A DNA stretch of 5,519 bases from an uncultured Spirochaetia bacterium (GCA_937960625.1 CALGPD010000138.1:1-5519), one strand, 5' to 3'; positions 1 to 5,182 are shown, numbered from the stretch's first letter. The notes: generated by a model not told the origin, from the letters alone. Program-made: numbers and translations.

Positions 1-93
1 TTTAGCGTTCGCGATTATACGAAGTTTTTGCGAAACACAGTGGAGAAAAAATTTGGGTGGAGTCAAGCGGAACCGCATAGCCGCTGTTGTACG
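1..93 (-). repeat. Repeat A: attC-like imperfect inverted repeat, truncated by window edge
   Basis: This follows the 3' end of the serine hydrolase gene; its gene-proximal core TGTTGT is at 85-90, 19 bases from the stop codon. It is clearly homologous to repeat F (2637-2730). Shared blocks, in order, are CGTTCGCG, TAT.CGAAGTT, TTTGGGTG, AAGCGGAACCG and CGCTGTTGTACGA. The arms around 8-18 (GCGATTATACG) and 74-84 (CGCATAGCCGC) pair at 9 of 11 positions counting one G-T wobble. The far core (expected ACAACG) would lie just before base 1. I infer a recombination site of cassette type; it could instead be a MITE-like element. Confidence 0.6.
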
Positions 94-109
94 ATACTGA
101 CTGCTATAT

Positions 110-1213
110 CTACAGCCAAAATTTCCACCACCAATTATTGTGTTTTTTCACTATTCGCATGGTCAGCCAATCAACTGCTTTCATTTCAGCAGTACCCGAT
201 CCTGCATTCATCATAATAGTAAAAGCAAAATCAGAATCGGGAACAAGAATAGCTCTGCAAAAGAAAGTTCCACCCGAACCGTCCAAACCAGAAAATGAAA
301 TACCCGAAAGCTTACCATTTACTACACCAATAGAAAAGCCCTTTCGTCCAAAATGAATATATTGATATGAGCTGCTCTTAATGAAATTGTCTTGACCCAT
401 TAAGCCTTTTAAATGTAACTGTATATATTTTGCGAAGTCGATAGGAGGGAGGCTTAAATCTCCTGCAGGAGTCAGTAAGTAAGGAATTTTATATTCATGT
501 CCGGGCTCAAATTTCTCTACTTTATTACCACTGATAATATGCCCCCACGGTTGCTCGCTGTTGTAATTGTTTGGCCAACCAATGTATGTGTTGAGACCAA
601 GCTGGTCTATAATATATTCTTTTATTAGCTCTTCATAGGTTTTATCGGATATTTTTTCAAGCATTGCTGATGCCATTGTATAGCCCGCATTTGAATAAAG
701 ATGCTCAAACTTACCGTTCATTTTCTTTTTTGATGCGGGTACTTCATGTATGAGGTACTTAATAAACTCAAATCGCTTATTAACTATGGCAGGGTCAATT
801 GAGGGAAATTCTTCCCCGGATATGTAAGCTTTAATTCCTGCCTCGCATAAAAATAAATCTTCTAAAGTAATTTCAAGATATTCAGAATTAGCCACCTCTT
901 TCAATTCGGGGAAAACATCGAAGAACTTCATATCCCAAGCCATCATCCCTGTCTCAATCATTTTAGCAGCAACTGTGGCTAAAACAGATTTGGAGCATGA
1001 GCCAATATGAAAATAATCCTCGATAGTTACCGTTGTATTGACTTCATTTACTCGCGTTCCTTGTATCTCTTTTATATAAATTAAATCAGAGTTCATGATA
1101 GTGACAGCAATTGCTGGAACATTAAACTTCATTCTCGTCTCACTAATGATTTTTTTTATATACTCTTGTGTCATATAAGTATTGTTTTTGCTTTCTTTAT
1201 GTAAATAGTTCAT
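110..1213 (-). CDS. Serine hydrolase, beta-lactamase/PBP superfamily (PF00144-like), probable lipoprotein
   Basis: The protein is 367 residues from the ATG at 1213. It has the PF00144 layout: S72-C-S-K75 (SxxK, nucleophile and general base), Y173-S-N175 (YxN), and a PAGDLSLPPIDFAKY stretch near 250 typical of these hydrolases. The usual third motif (KTG or HxG) appears as GSGG at about 312-315. It is therefore more likely an esterase or peptidase-like hydrolase than a true beta-lactamase; the substrate is unknown. The coding sense does not begin at 1213. In the same frame, codons 1273-1214 encode a lipoprotein signal (LTLLIALSGC), but the nearby ATG at 1277 is out of frame by one base (see next feature). 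Read literally, the gene starts at 1213 and the product stays in the cytoplasm. If the indel is a sequencing error or is slipped over, it is a membrane-anchored lipoprotein. The stop TAG lies 19 bases before repeat A. Confidence 0.85.
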   Translation of the reverse strand: MNYLHKESKNNTYMTQEYIKKIISETRMKFNVPAIAVTIMNSDLIYIKEIQGTRVNEVNTTVTIEDYFHIGSCSKSVLATVAAKMIETGMMAWDMKFFDVFPELKEVANSEYLEITLEDLFLCEAGIKAYISGEEFPSIDPAIVNKRFEFIKYLIHEVPASKKKMNGKFEHLYSNAGYTMASAMLEKISDKTYEELIKEYIIDQLGLNTYIGWPNNYNSEQPWGHIISGNKVEKFEPGHEYKIPYLLTPAGDLSLPPIDFAKYIQLHLKGLMGQDNFIKSSSYQYIHFGRKGFSIGVVNGKLSGISFSGLDGSGGTFFCRAILVPDSDFAFTIMMNAGSGTAEMKAVDWLTMRIVKKHNNWWWKFWL

Positions 1214-1277
1214 AGTAGCACACCCCGATAATGCTATTAGTAATGTTAACTTGTAATATATTCGGCTTATTTTTCAT
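1197..1277 (-). other. Frameshifted 5' end of the serine hydrolase: lipoprotein signal peptide and start
   Basis: An ATG at 1277-1275 follows a strong AGGAGGAG Shine-Dalgarno (about 1280-1287). Read from this ATG, the frame gives 26 residues (MKNKPNILQ...) and stops at 1197, overlapping the hydrolase. The hydrolase frame is open upstream from 1273 to 1214 and reads KISRIYYKLTLLIALSGCAT, then continues into MNYLHK. That has a basic n-region, a hydrophobic core and an LSGC lipobox, with the lipidated Cys codon at 1222-1220. Removing one A from the A5 run (plus-strand T5 at 1270-1274) would fuse the ATG to this signal as MKISRIYYKLTLLIALSGC. The sequence therefore shows a +1 indel in a homopolymer right after the start codon. 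It may be a sequencing error, a real mutation or a slippage switch. Confidence 0.75.
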
Positions 1278-1280
1278 AAC

Positions 1281-1287
1281 TCCTCCT
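1281..1287 (-). promoter_or_regulatory. Strong Shine-Dalgarno for the serine hydrolase
   Basis: The minus-strand sequence AGGAGGA(G) lies 3-4 bases before the ATG at 1277. It is the best ribosome binding site in the window. It argues that the true start is 1277 rather than 1213, even though the ATG is out of frame by one base. Confidence 0.6.
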
Positions 1288-1308
1288 GTTTATGGCAGTC
1301 TGTTTCGC

Positions 1309-1390
1309 ACAACGTTTATCGTAACTGGCGTAGCCCGAGCACCGCAGACCAGCTTGCTGGTCGAGGAGCGGAGCTGTTACGATTTGTTGT
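1309..1390 (-). repeat. Repeat B: attC-like inverted repeat between nucleotidyltransferase and serine hydrolase
   Basis: The outer arms are ACAAC (1309-1313) and GTTGT (1386-1390). After short unequal spacers (GTTT against TT) come perfect 8-bp arms, ATCGTAAC (1318-1325) and GTTACGAT (1376-1383). The middle holds CCGC/GCGG (1342-1345/1368-1371) and a perfect 7-bp stem, GACCAGC/GCTGGTC (1347-1353/1356-1362), around TT. This outer core, unpaired spacer, inner arm and variable terminal stem is the plan of an integron attC site. The repeat is far more GC-rich than the genes around it. It lies 15 bases after the stop of the nucleotidyltransferase gene and 31 bases before the ATG at 1277. The recombination role is inferred. 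Confidence 0.65.
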
Positions 1391-1405
1391 CGGACGTTGC
1401 GTGCA

Positions 1406-2188
1406 CTATTGAACATCACACTTAATTTTCTGATAATACTCCAGGGTTTTTATTTTTGTAAGCTTGTTGAAATTCACATCATCTGGAAAGACTAAATGAG
1501 ACAAATCATTATAAAGCTGAATTAAATTATCAAGAGCCTGAATAATTGACAATCGCGAATAATCAGAAAGTGTCGATAGTAAGAGCTTTTGATCACTTTC
1601 CGGGAAGTTGAATTCAACCTTCCTTACTCCACGAGGAAGAAGTCCATTTTTAATTTGCAACATTGGCCCAATAACATTTGTTCTCAAAAATGATAAAAAT
1701 TCATAAGCCTCGAATAGCTCGCCCCGACCTATTTTCAAACAAGCGTAATGAATCCAGATCCAAAAACGGTCTTCAATCCATTGACAATCAAACTTCGGCC
1801 ATTCGGCCTTTGTATCATCTATAATTTGAGAAAGACAATTATCACGCTCCCAAACGACTGTAGGATTTTCAACTCTATCCCTGAATTCATCAAGTACAAT
1901 AAATTTTATATCAACATGCAATAAAGGATTATCGTACAAGCATATCAATAGACGAGGTTCGCCAACATGTTCTCCAGTAAAAGAATTCAGCAAAATACCT
2001 AATTTATCCGCTATTGATTTCATTTCAATAGCGTTATTCGATACATTTTGCTCTGAGACAAGAACAAGGTCCAGATCTGAAAATGCATCAATTTCATTGG
2101 TAATCCATGAGCCACCAATTGCTAGCCCAAGAAAGTTTTTATCGCTAGAAATATGATTTATTACATTATTTACAAATTCTTCACGCAT
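1406..2188 (-). CDS. Nucleotidyltransferase-fold protein (aminoglycoside adenylyltransferase-like)
   Basis: This 260-residue protein has the polymerase-beta-type nucleotidyltransferase signature. The nucleotide-binding G25-G-S27 is followed by S37-D38-L-D40 (the SDxDL metal-binding pair), and HVD93 in HVDIKFIV is the likely third carboxylate. The C-terminal half is helical and aromatic (WIEDRFWIWIHYACLKIGRG, about 136-155), as in stand-alone members of this family. It would transfer a nucleotide to a small molecule or protein. The N-terminal motif differs from AadE-type streptomycin adenylyltransferases, so antibiotic resistance cannot be claimed. The start at 2188 has an AAGGA site at 8 bases spacing. 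It is the first gene behind module copy 1, whose outer core lies 37 bases before the ATG. Repeat B begins 15 bases after its TAG. The gene appears intact. Confidence 0.85.
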   Translation of the reverse strand: MREEFVNNVINHISSDKNFLGLAIGGSWITNEIDAFSDLDLVLVSEQNVSNNAIEMKSIADKLGILLNSFTGEHVGEPRLLICLYDNPLLHVDIKFIVLDEFRDRVENPTVVWERDNCLSQIIDDTKAEWPKFDCQWIEDRFWIWIHYACLKIGRGELFEAYEFLSFLRTNVIGPMLQIKNGLLPRGVRKVEFNFPESDQKLLLSTLSDYSRLSIIQALDNLIQLYNDLSHLVFPDDVNFNKLTKIKTLEYYQKIKCDVQ

Positions 2189-2196
2189 ACTTAAAA

Positions 2197-2201
2197 TCCT
2201 T
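2197..2201 (-). promoter_or_regulatory. Ribosome binding site of the nucleotidyltransferase gene
   Basis: The minus-strand sequence AAGGA lies 8 bases before the ATG at 2188, which supports that start. The genes at 2755, 3627 and 4523 have no comparable site. Confidence 0.5.
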
Positions 2202-2227
2202 AAAATAAGTCAAACGCAATGTCCGAC

Positions 2228-2257
2228 AACGGGCGGCGGCAATGCCGTCGGCCCGTT
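2228..2257 (-). repeat. GC-rich hairpin 1 of module copy 1
   Basis: AACGGGC (2228-2234) pairs with GCCCGTT (2251-2257), and GGCGGC (2235-2240) pairs with GCCGTC (2244-2249) around an AAT loop. Only G2250 is left as a single-base bulge. A one-sided bulge in a long stem recalls the extrahelical bases of attC hairpins. The same hairpin occurs in copy 2 at 5183-5212 with one change. Together with ACAAC (2226-2230) it would form the module's own terminal site. Confidence 0.6.
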
Positions 2258-2287
2258 AAACAAAATTGCTGCGCAATTTCGTTTAAC
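2255..2287 (-). repeat. AT-rich 15-bp stem hairpin 2 of module copy 1
   Basis: GTTAAACAAAATTGC (2255-2269) pairs with GCAATTTCGTTTAAC (2273-2287) around a 3-base loop. The single non-Watson-Crick pair becomes a G-U wobble in a minus-strand transcript. The corresponding hairpin in copy 2 is 5210-5242; all three loop bases differ while 14 of 15 pairs remain. A leader RNA structure or a protein binding site is possible. Confidence 0.6.
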
Positions 2288-2299
2288 TCCAATATAATA

Positions 2300-2326
2300 C
2301 AACTTTACTTATATACCATACCGCAA
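2300..2326 (-). promoter_or_regulatory. Possible Bacteroidota-type promoter in module copy 1
   Basis: On the minus strand, TAAAGTTG (2307-2300) is one base from the TAnnTTTG box, with TTG at 2326-2324 and 16 bases between them. It points to the nucleotidyltransferase gene. The matching site in copy 2 is a perfect TAAATTTG (5262-5255). The spacing is on the short side for known Bacteroidota promoters, so this is tentative. Confidence 0.3.
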
Positions 2327-2499
2327 TGTCCAATATTATTCAACTATTTTTATTCCAAATAAACATTTTATACACAAAAACCAATATAAAAAAATAACCT
2401 TAGATTTCTCTTTCCACTCTCAGCACTCTTCAGCGTTCTCCATGCTAGCATTCCCTCCACTCTCCATCCGTGGGAAAATTCTTTTCCTCCATCTCCCAC

Positions 2500-2529
2500 A
2501 AAAAAAGCGGACCAATACAGCCCGCTTTT
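2500..2529 (-). terminator. Rho-independent terminator in module copy 1
   Basis: On the minus strand AAAAGCGGGC pairs with GTCCGCTTTT around a 7-base loop, followed by a T7 run. It can end transcripts arriving from the HEAT-like gene unit. On the plus strand the hairpin also has a TTTT tail, so it may work both ways. In copy 2 (5406-5435) the bases in the stem differ but pairing is kept through G-U/G-C exchanges. Confidence 0.65.
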
Positions 2530-2570
2530 ATATCAAAGTTTGGTTTTTCTTACAATAGTTCTGCAATTTG

Positions 2571-2636
2571 AACAACGTTTAACGCTGCGCTTTTAAGCAA
2601 CGGACTACCATATTGGCGCATAAAGAATATTCCCGT
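2571..2636. other. Short gene-free joint between module copy 1 and repeat F
   Basis: This stretch of about 65 bases begins with ACAACGTTTAACGC (2572-2585), a core like those of repeats B and C. It ends at CAACGTTCGCG (2637-2647), the start of repeat F. On the minus strand it is open and reads LTGIFFMRQYGSPLLKS and on to AALNVVQIAELL before a stop at about 2553. Only about 30 codons are free of stops, so I do not call a gene. It may be a remnant of a former unit. Confidence 0.35.
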
Positions 2637-2730
2637 CAACGTTCGCGGCTATGCGAAGTTGGCGACTAATGGGAGCTTATTTGGGTGAAGTGACCAACGG
2701 AAGCGGAACCGGGTAAACGCTGTTGTACGA
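2637..2730 (-). repeat. Repeat F: attC-like repeat after the HEAT-like gene, same family as repeat A
   Basis: CAAC (2637-2640) pairs with GTTG (2722-2725). GCGGCTATGCG (2645-2655) pairs at 8 of 11 positions with CGGGTAAACGC (2710-2720), counting one wobble. Homology with repeat A covers about 90 bp. The gene-proximal core TGTTGT (2721-2726) lies 28 bases after the stop codon at 2755. An additional ACAACG core at 2572-2577 lies farther out, so the true outer boundary is ambiguous. Confidence 0.6.
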
Positions 2731-2754
2731 AGTTTTTGGCTGATGCAAAAGTTT

Positions 2755-3483
2755 TCATTTAATATTTTTTAATAATTCTAAAGCTTTAATTTTAGCTTTT
2801 TCAAGTTTTTTATTTGATACTTGTTTTTTACTTGTTGAGCTAAGCCCTAATTTTATTGCTAATATTTCTTGTAAAGATACTAAAATGCAATTTATTACAA
2901 AATCATTCTTCTCAATTTCTAATGATTTTTTTAAGACTTTTAAAATTTTATTTTTATAAGGAATCCACTCTTCGTTTTCTGAATACATCTGCATAAGAGC
3001 CGTAGCTGTCCATCCTCGTGTTTCATTATCAATTTCAGAATAAAGTTTTTTCTCTAATAAATCAATATCCTTTGGATTACCAAGCCAGCCGATAACAATA
3101 GTTGATTTATTTCTTATTATAACTTCTTCAGAGTTGAGTAATTTTCTTAATGTTTTTAGAAAAATAGAAATGTTACTACTATCGCTATAGGAAAGCATTT
3201 CTCCCAAGATTTGAATTGCAACAGCTCTTATATTAACATCTAATTCAATGTTAATTTTTTTAAGTAAATAAGTTTCTCCGTCTTTTCCGTGTTTTTTAAA
3301 ACAGCGACAAATAGATTCATATACTTCATGATTAATATCGAATTTGGAAATCAATGAATAATGATAATCTAAATATTTTTGTTCATTTGAAGATGTCAAC
3401 AATTGAGTAAATTTTAACGTTTTAGTAAAATCATCGACATCTTTTATTTGATTAAATAATTTACTTAGTTCTTTTATACTCAT
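2755..3483 (-). CDS. HEAT-repeat-like alpha-solenoid protein of unknown function
   Basis: This 242-residue protein is rich in Lys, Leu and Ile and consists of paired helices. The clearest HEAT-like units are VNIRAVAIQILGEM (83-96), VIIRNKSTIVIGWLGNPKDI (121-140) and ETRGWTATALMQM (154-166). The last two resemble the PBS-lyase/HEAT pattern R..A...L..L. There is no signal peptide and no catalytic motif; a Lys-rich helical tail (218-242) closes the protein. Such proteins usually bind other proteins, and small HEAT proteins in accessory regions are sometimes immunity proteins. That role here is only a guess. The start at 3483 is the first Met and lies 41 bases after the repeat C core. The upstream region is A/T-rich without a Shine-Dalgarno. 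The base composition is very AT-rich, more so than the two leftmost genes. Confidence 0.75.
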   Translation of the reverse strand: MSIKELSKLFNQIKDVDDFTKTLKFTQLLTSSNEQKYLDYHYSLISKFDINHEVYESICRCFKKHGKDGETYLLKKINIELDVNIRAVAIQILGEMLSYSDSSNISIFLKTLRKLLNSEEVIIRNKSTIVIGWLGNPKDIDLLEKKLYSEIDNETRGWTATALMQMYSENEEWIPYKNKILKVLKKSLEIEKNDFVINCILVSLQEILAIKLGLSSTSKKQVSNKKLEKAKIKALELLKNIK

Positions 3484-3522
3484 AATTTTTAAATATTAAC
3501 TTTTGAATCAGTCAAAAATTTC

Positions 3523-3619
3523 ATACAACGTTTATCTTTACTGACGTTGCATGTAGCGAAAGCTCTTTGCTCTTCTTTCATAAAACCACTGAGCAAATTA
3601 CTTATACACATTGTTGTGT
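3523..3619 (-). repeat. Repeat C: attC-like repeat between hydrolase and HEAT-like gene
   Basis: The outer arms ATACAAC (3523-3529) and GTTGTGT (3613-3619) pair at 6 of 7 positions. The outer end shares the 12-mer ACAACGTTTATC with repeat B (3525-3536 and 1309-1320). The interior has a small hairpin near GCGAAAG/CTTTGC (3556-3570), but no clear second arm, so pairing is weaker than in B or D. The gene-proximal core ends only about 9 bases before the stop codon of the alpha/beta hydrolase gene. Confidence 0.5.
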
Positions 3620-3626
3620 GCTGGCT

Positions 3627-4460
3627 TTATTTTTCTGTAAATTCTATTGTCTTTCTAATTGATTCATTTGAGTCTTTTCCAATCCAAAACAAATGTCCCC
3701 ATTCATTATTCAATTTTGCAATCTCTGAATTCTCAATCATTTCATTTGCGTGTAGGGCATGTTCAAAAGATACACTACTATCATTCTCACTATGAATGAT
3801 TAGAGTTGGACATTTAATTTTTGCAATTATCTCATCACTGATATTTTGGTCAATGTCATTTAAAAATCCTGTTTTAGAATTGTAATGTTTCAATGTAGAA
3901 ATCAATTCTTTAACATCATCTTTATTTAATTTGTGTTTTGGATTATTAGAAAACTGAGGATAAAAACTCTTTGCTATCATGTTTGGAAAAATCCGAGAAA
4001 ATAGCCTAACCATTCCCCATACAAATTTTTCCATTCTGGGGTTGAACATCCGTCTTGCAGTCTTATATATTTTTCCTTGCTTATCAAGCCATTTTTTTGA
4101 TATAGCAGATGCAAGAATCAACTTACTCACTTTGTTAGGATAATTACCTGCTAACTCTATTGCAGTTAATCCGCCCGTTGAAATGCCATAAACAATTACC
4201 TTGGCTATTGATAAATGATTTACTAACTCAATAATTAAATCGGCTGCTTGTTTTGGTGTTAGGGTTCCATCCAAAGGAGTTTTTCCGTTTCCAGGACGAG
4301 AAGGTGTAATTAACTGAAACTTTTCTAAATTAAATCCTTTGAGACAAAGTGTTTCATTGCAATTTGAATGTCCCCCATGTACAAATACTATTGGAATACC
4401 CCTTCCAATTGAACAGTATTCAATATCTCCAAGTCTTGTATTTATTATTCTATCCTTCAT
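3627..4460 (-). CDS. Alpha/beta hydrolase (AB hydrolase-1 type)
   Basis: This 277-residue protein starts at MKDRIINTRLGDIEY. It has a full alpha/beta hydrolase set: HGG oxyanion motif (28-30) after the strand IPIVFV, SRPGNG (54-59), nucleophile S94 in GIS94TG, acid D227 in HSEND (223-227), and H256 in WGH. A lid-like helical insert (about 121-200) separates the nucleophile half from the Asp-His half. It is likely a soluble esterase or C-C/haloester hydrolase; the substrate is unknown. No signal peptide is present. The frame stays open to 4523, but that extension lies inside repeat D, gives a nonsense His/Arg-rich tail and is conserved only as repeat sequence. I therefore choose the ATG at 4460, 20 bases after the repeat core. 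The stop is beside repeat C. Confidence 0.88.
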   Translation of the reverse strand: MKDRIINTRLGDIEYCSIGRGIPIVFVHGGHSNCNETLCLKGFNLEKFQLITPSRPGNGKTPLDGTLTPKQAADLIIELVNHLSIAKVIVYGISTGGLTAIELAGNYPNKVSKLILASAISKKWLDKQGKIYKTARRMFNPRMEKFVWGMVRLFSRIFPNMIAKSFYPQFSNNPKHKLNKDDVKELISTLKHYNSKTGFLNDIDQNISDEIIAKIKCPTLIIHSENDSSVSFEHALHANEMIENSEIAKLNNEWGHLFWIGKDSNESIRKTIEFTEK

Positions 4461-4480
4461 TTTCTGTTTCTTCTGCTTGC

Positions 4481-4540
4481 GCACAACGTTGTGAGTATGG
4501 TGCGTGTCCCGTAGGGCATGCACTATACCTGTTGTTGTGC
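4481..4540 (-). repeat. Repeat D: compact attC-like repeat overlapping the end of the DUF4304-like gene
   Basis: Perfect 7-bp outer arms are GCACAAC (4481-4487) and GTTGTGC (4534-4540). After spacers of 7 and 5 bases come 9-bp inner arms, GTATGGTGC (4495-4503) and GCACTATAC (4520-4528), with one G-T wobble. A short CCC/GGG stem (4508-4510/4514-4516) forms the tip. At 60 bp it is close to the size of short attC sites and has their two-arm plan. A perfect 12-bp palindrome, CACAACGTTGTG, sits at 4482-4493. The last codons of the DUF4304-like gene lie inside it. Confidence 0.65.
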
Positions 4541-5158
4541 TTTCGTTTTTTCTATTTCGGTTTTCAAATTTTTATATACTTCTTGGTAAAATGAGTTCTT
4601 TTCATTCTCCTTATACTCTTCATTTAATTGGCTTTGAGCATCATCCAAATTTCCTGCACCGTAATTTAAAACAGCTATAGAAAGTTTATGCCTAGGAGGA
4701 AGTCCTATGCCTTCGCCAACATTTGAATAACTTTCCAGTATTTCTTTTCTAGTTTTATGTTGGTCAAAAAATGGAAAAATATCTTTGTTAATCACTGAAA
4801 TCAATTCAAGAATCAATTCGTTAAGGTCATTTGAAAGTTTATACCAATTATGATTTTTCCCTAAATCCACAATTTTACAATAACAATCTCTTATTTCGCA
4901 GTCAGTAGTTCTTAGTGTAGCAGGCATTTTCCATCTGTTAAGGAATTTATGCCATTCATCACTGAAAATCCCAAATTCTAAATTGATTTCACCAGATTTA
5001 ATTGACCAACTCTGTCCAAGACTTAATTCAATAATTTGTATCAGTCCTTTTTCTGTTTCTCGTCTATATGTAAATGCCTTTTTTTTGAATCCATTCTTTT
5101 TCAAGAAGTCAGTTAAGCCTGCTAGTAGAATCTTTCGTTTGTCTTGATTGTCTGTCAT
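4523..5158 (-). CDS. DUF4304-like protein
   Basis: This 211-residue protein starts at MTDNQDKRKILLAGL. Residues 12-65 match my recollection of the DUF4304 pattern: LTDFLKKNGFKKKAFTYRR (15-33), then GLIQIIELSLGQSWS (38-52) and a strand with NLEFGIFSDEWH (59-70). A Cys-rich segment, DCEIRDCYC (86-94), follows. The C-terminal part (140-205) is helical and may be TPR-like (AVLNYGAGNLDDAQSQLNEEY). DUF4304 function is not established; relatives are often found near toxins and are suspected immunity proteins. The upstream open frame to 5218 is coded by the module hairpin (Pro-rich nonsense), so the ATG at 5158 is preferred; it lies 20 bases after the core. The C-terminus KAQQQV and the TAG at 4523 are encoded by repeat D, so the repeat supplies the protein's tail. 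No Shine-Dalgarno is visible. Confidence 0.78.
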   Translation of the reverse strand: MTDNQDKRKILLAGLTDFLKKNGFKKKAFTYRRETEKGLIQIIELSLGQSWSIKSGEINLEFGIFSDEWHKFLNRWKMPATLRTTDCEIRDCYCKIVDLGKNHNWYKLSNDLNELILELISVINKDIFPFFDQHKTRKEILESYSNVGEGIGLPPRHKLSIAVLNYGAGNLDDAQSQLNEEYKENEKNSFYQEVYKNLKTEIEKTKAQQQV

Positions 5159-5182
5159 ATTATTTTTCTTGAAATGAAGCAC

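Larger units (their letters stand above)
2226..2570 (-). repeat. Gene-free module, copy 1 (terminator, possible promoter, twin hairpins)
   Basis: This 345-bp stretch has no convincing gene and resembles 5181-5480 at both ends. Positions 2226-2307 match 5181-5262 with 8 differences in 82 bases and no gaps. Positions 2500-2570 match 5406-5480, including a stretch of about 37 nearly identical bases around CAAAGTTTGGTTTTTCTTAC. The middle (2308-2499) is unrelated to the other copy, differs in length and is GA-rich on the minus strand. On the minus strand it reads terminator, middle, possible promoter, hairpin 2, hairpin 1, then the nucleotidyltransferase gene. ACAACG cores bound it at 2226-2231 and 2572-2577, so it behaves like one cassette without a gene. 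Short minus-strand open stretches (such as one ending IAELL at about 2553) are too short to call. Confidence 0.7.

Noticed and set aside
28..356. Two overlapping plus-strand open frames near the left end
   Set aside because: They run antisense to the serine hydrolase and through repeat A, show no domain and have no ribosome binding site.
1231..1425. Plus-strand open frame of 64 codons
   Set aside because: It is made of repeat B and the antisense of two gene ends; it is a shadow of the inverted repeat.
1406..2188. Streptomycin resistance gene (AadE/AadS type)
   Set aside because: The nucleotidyltransferase fold is clear, but the motif around GGSW and the rest of the protein do not let me recognise a known resistance enzyme.
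2255..2287. Canonical attC made of GTTAAAC and GTTTAAC
   Set aside because: Each box fits the integron consensus, but their order is GTTRRRY then RYYYAAC on both strands, the opposite of an attC site.
2403..2499. GA-rich minus-strand stretch in module copy 1 as a small gene
   Set aside because: Only very short frames (about 15 codons) exist and the stretch is not conserved in copy 2.
3547..3795. Plus-strand open frame of 82 codons
   Set aside because: It crosses repeat C and the antisense of the alpha/beta hydrolase, which has a complete catalytic set on the other strand.
4461..4523. N-terminal extension of the alpha/beta hydrolase to 4523
   Set aside because: The extra 21 residues are encoded by repeat D and have no family support; the Met at 4460 fits the start of the fold.
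4349..4594. Plus-strand open frame of 81 codons
   Set aside because: It spans antisense hydrolase, repeat D and antisense DUF4304-like gene, with no recognisable protein.
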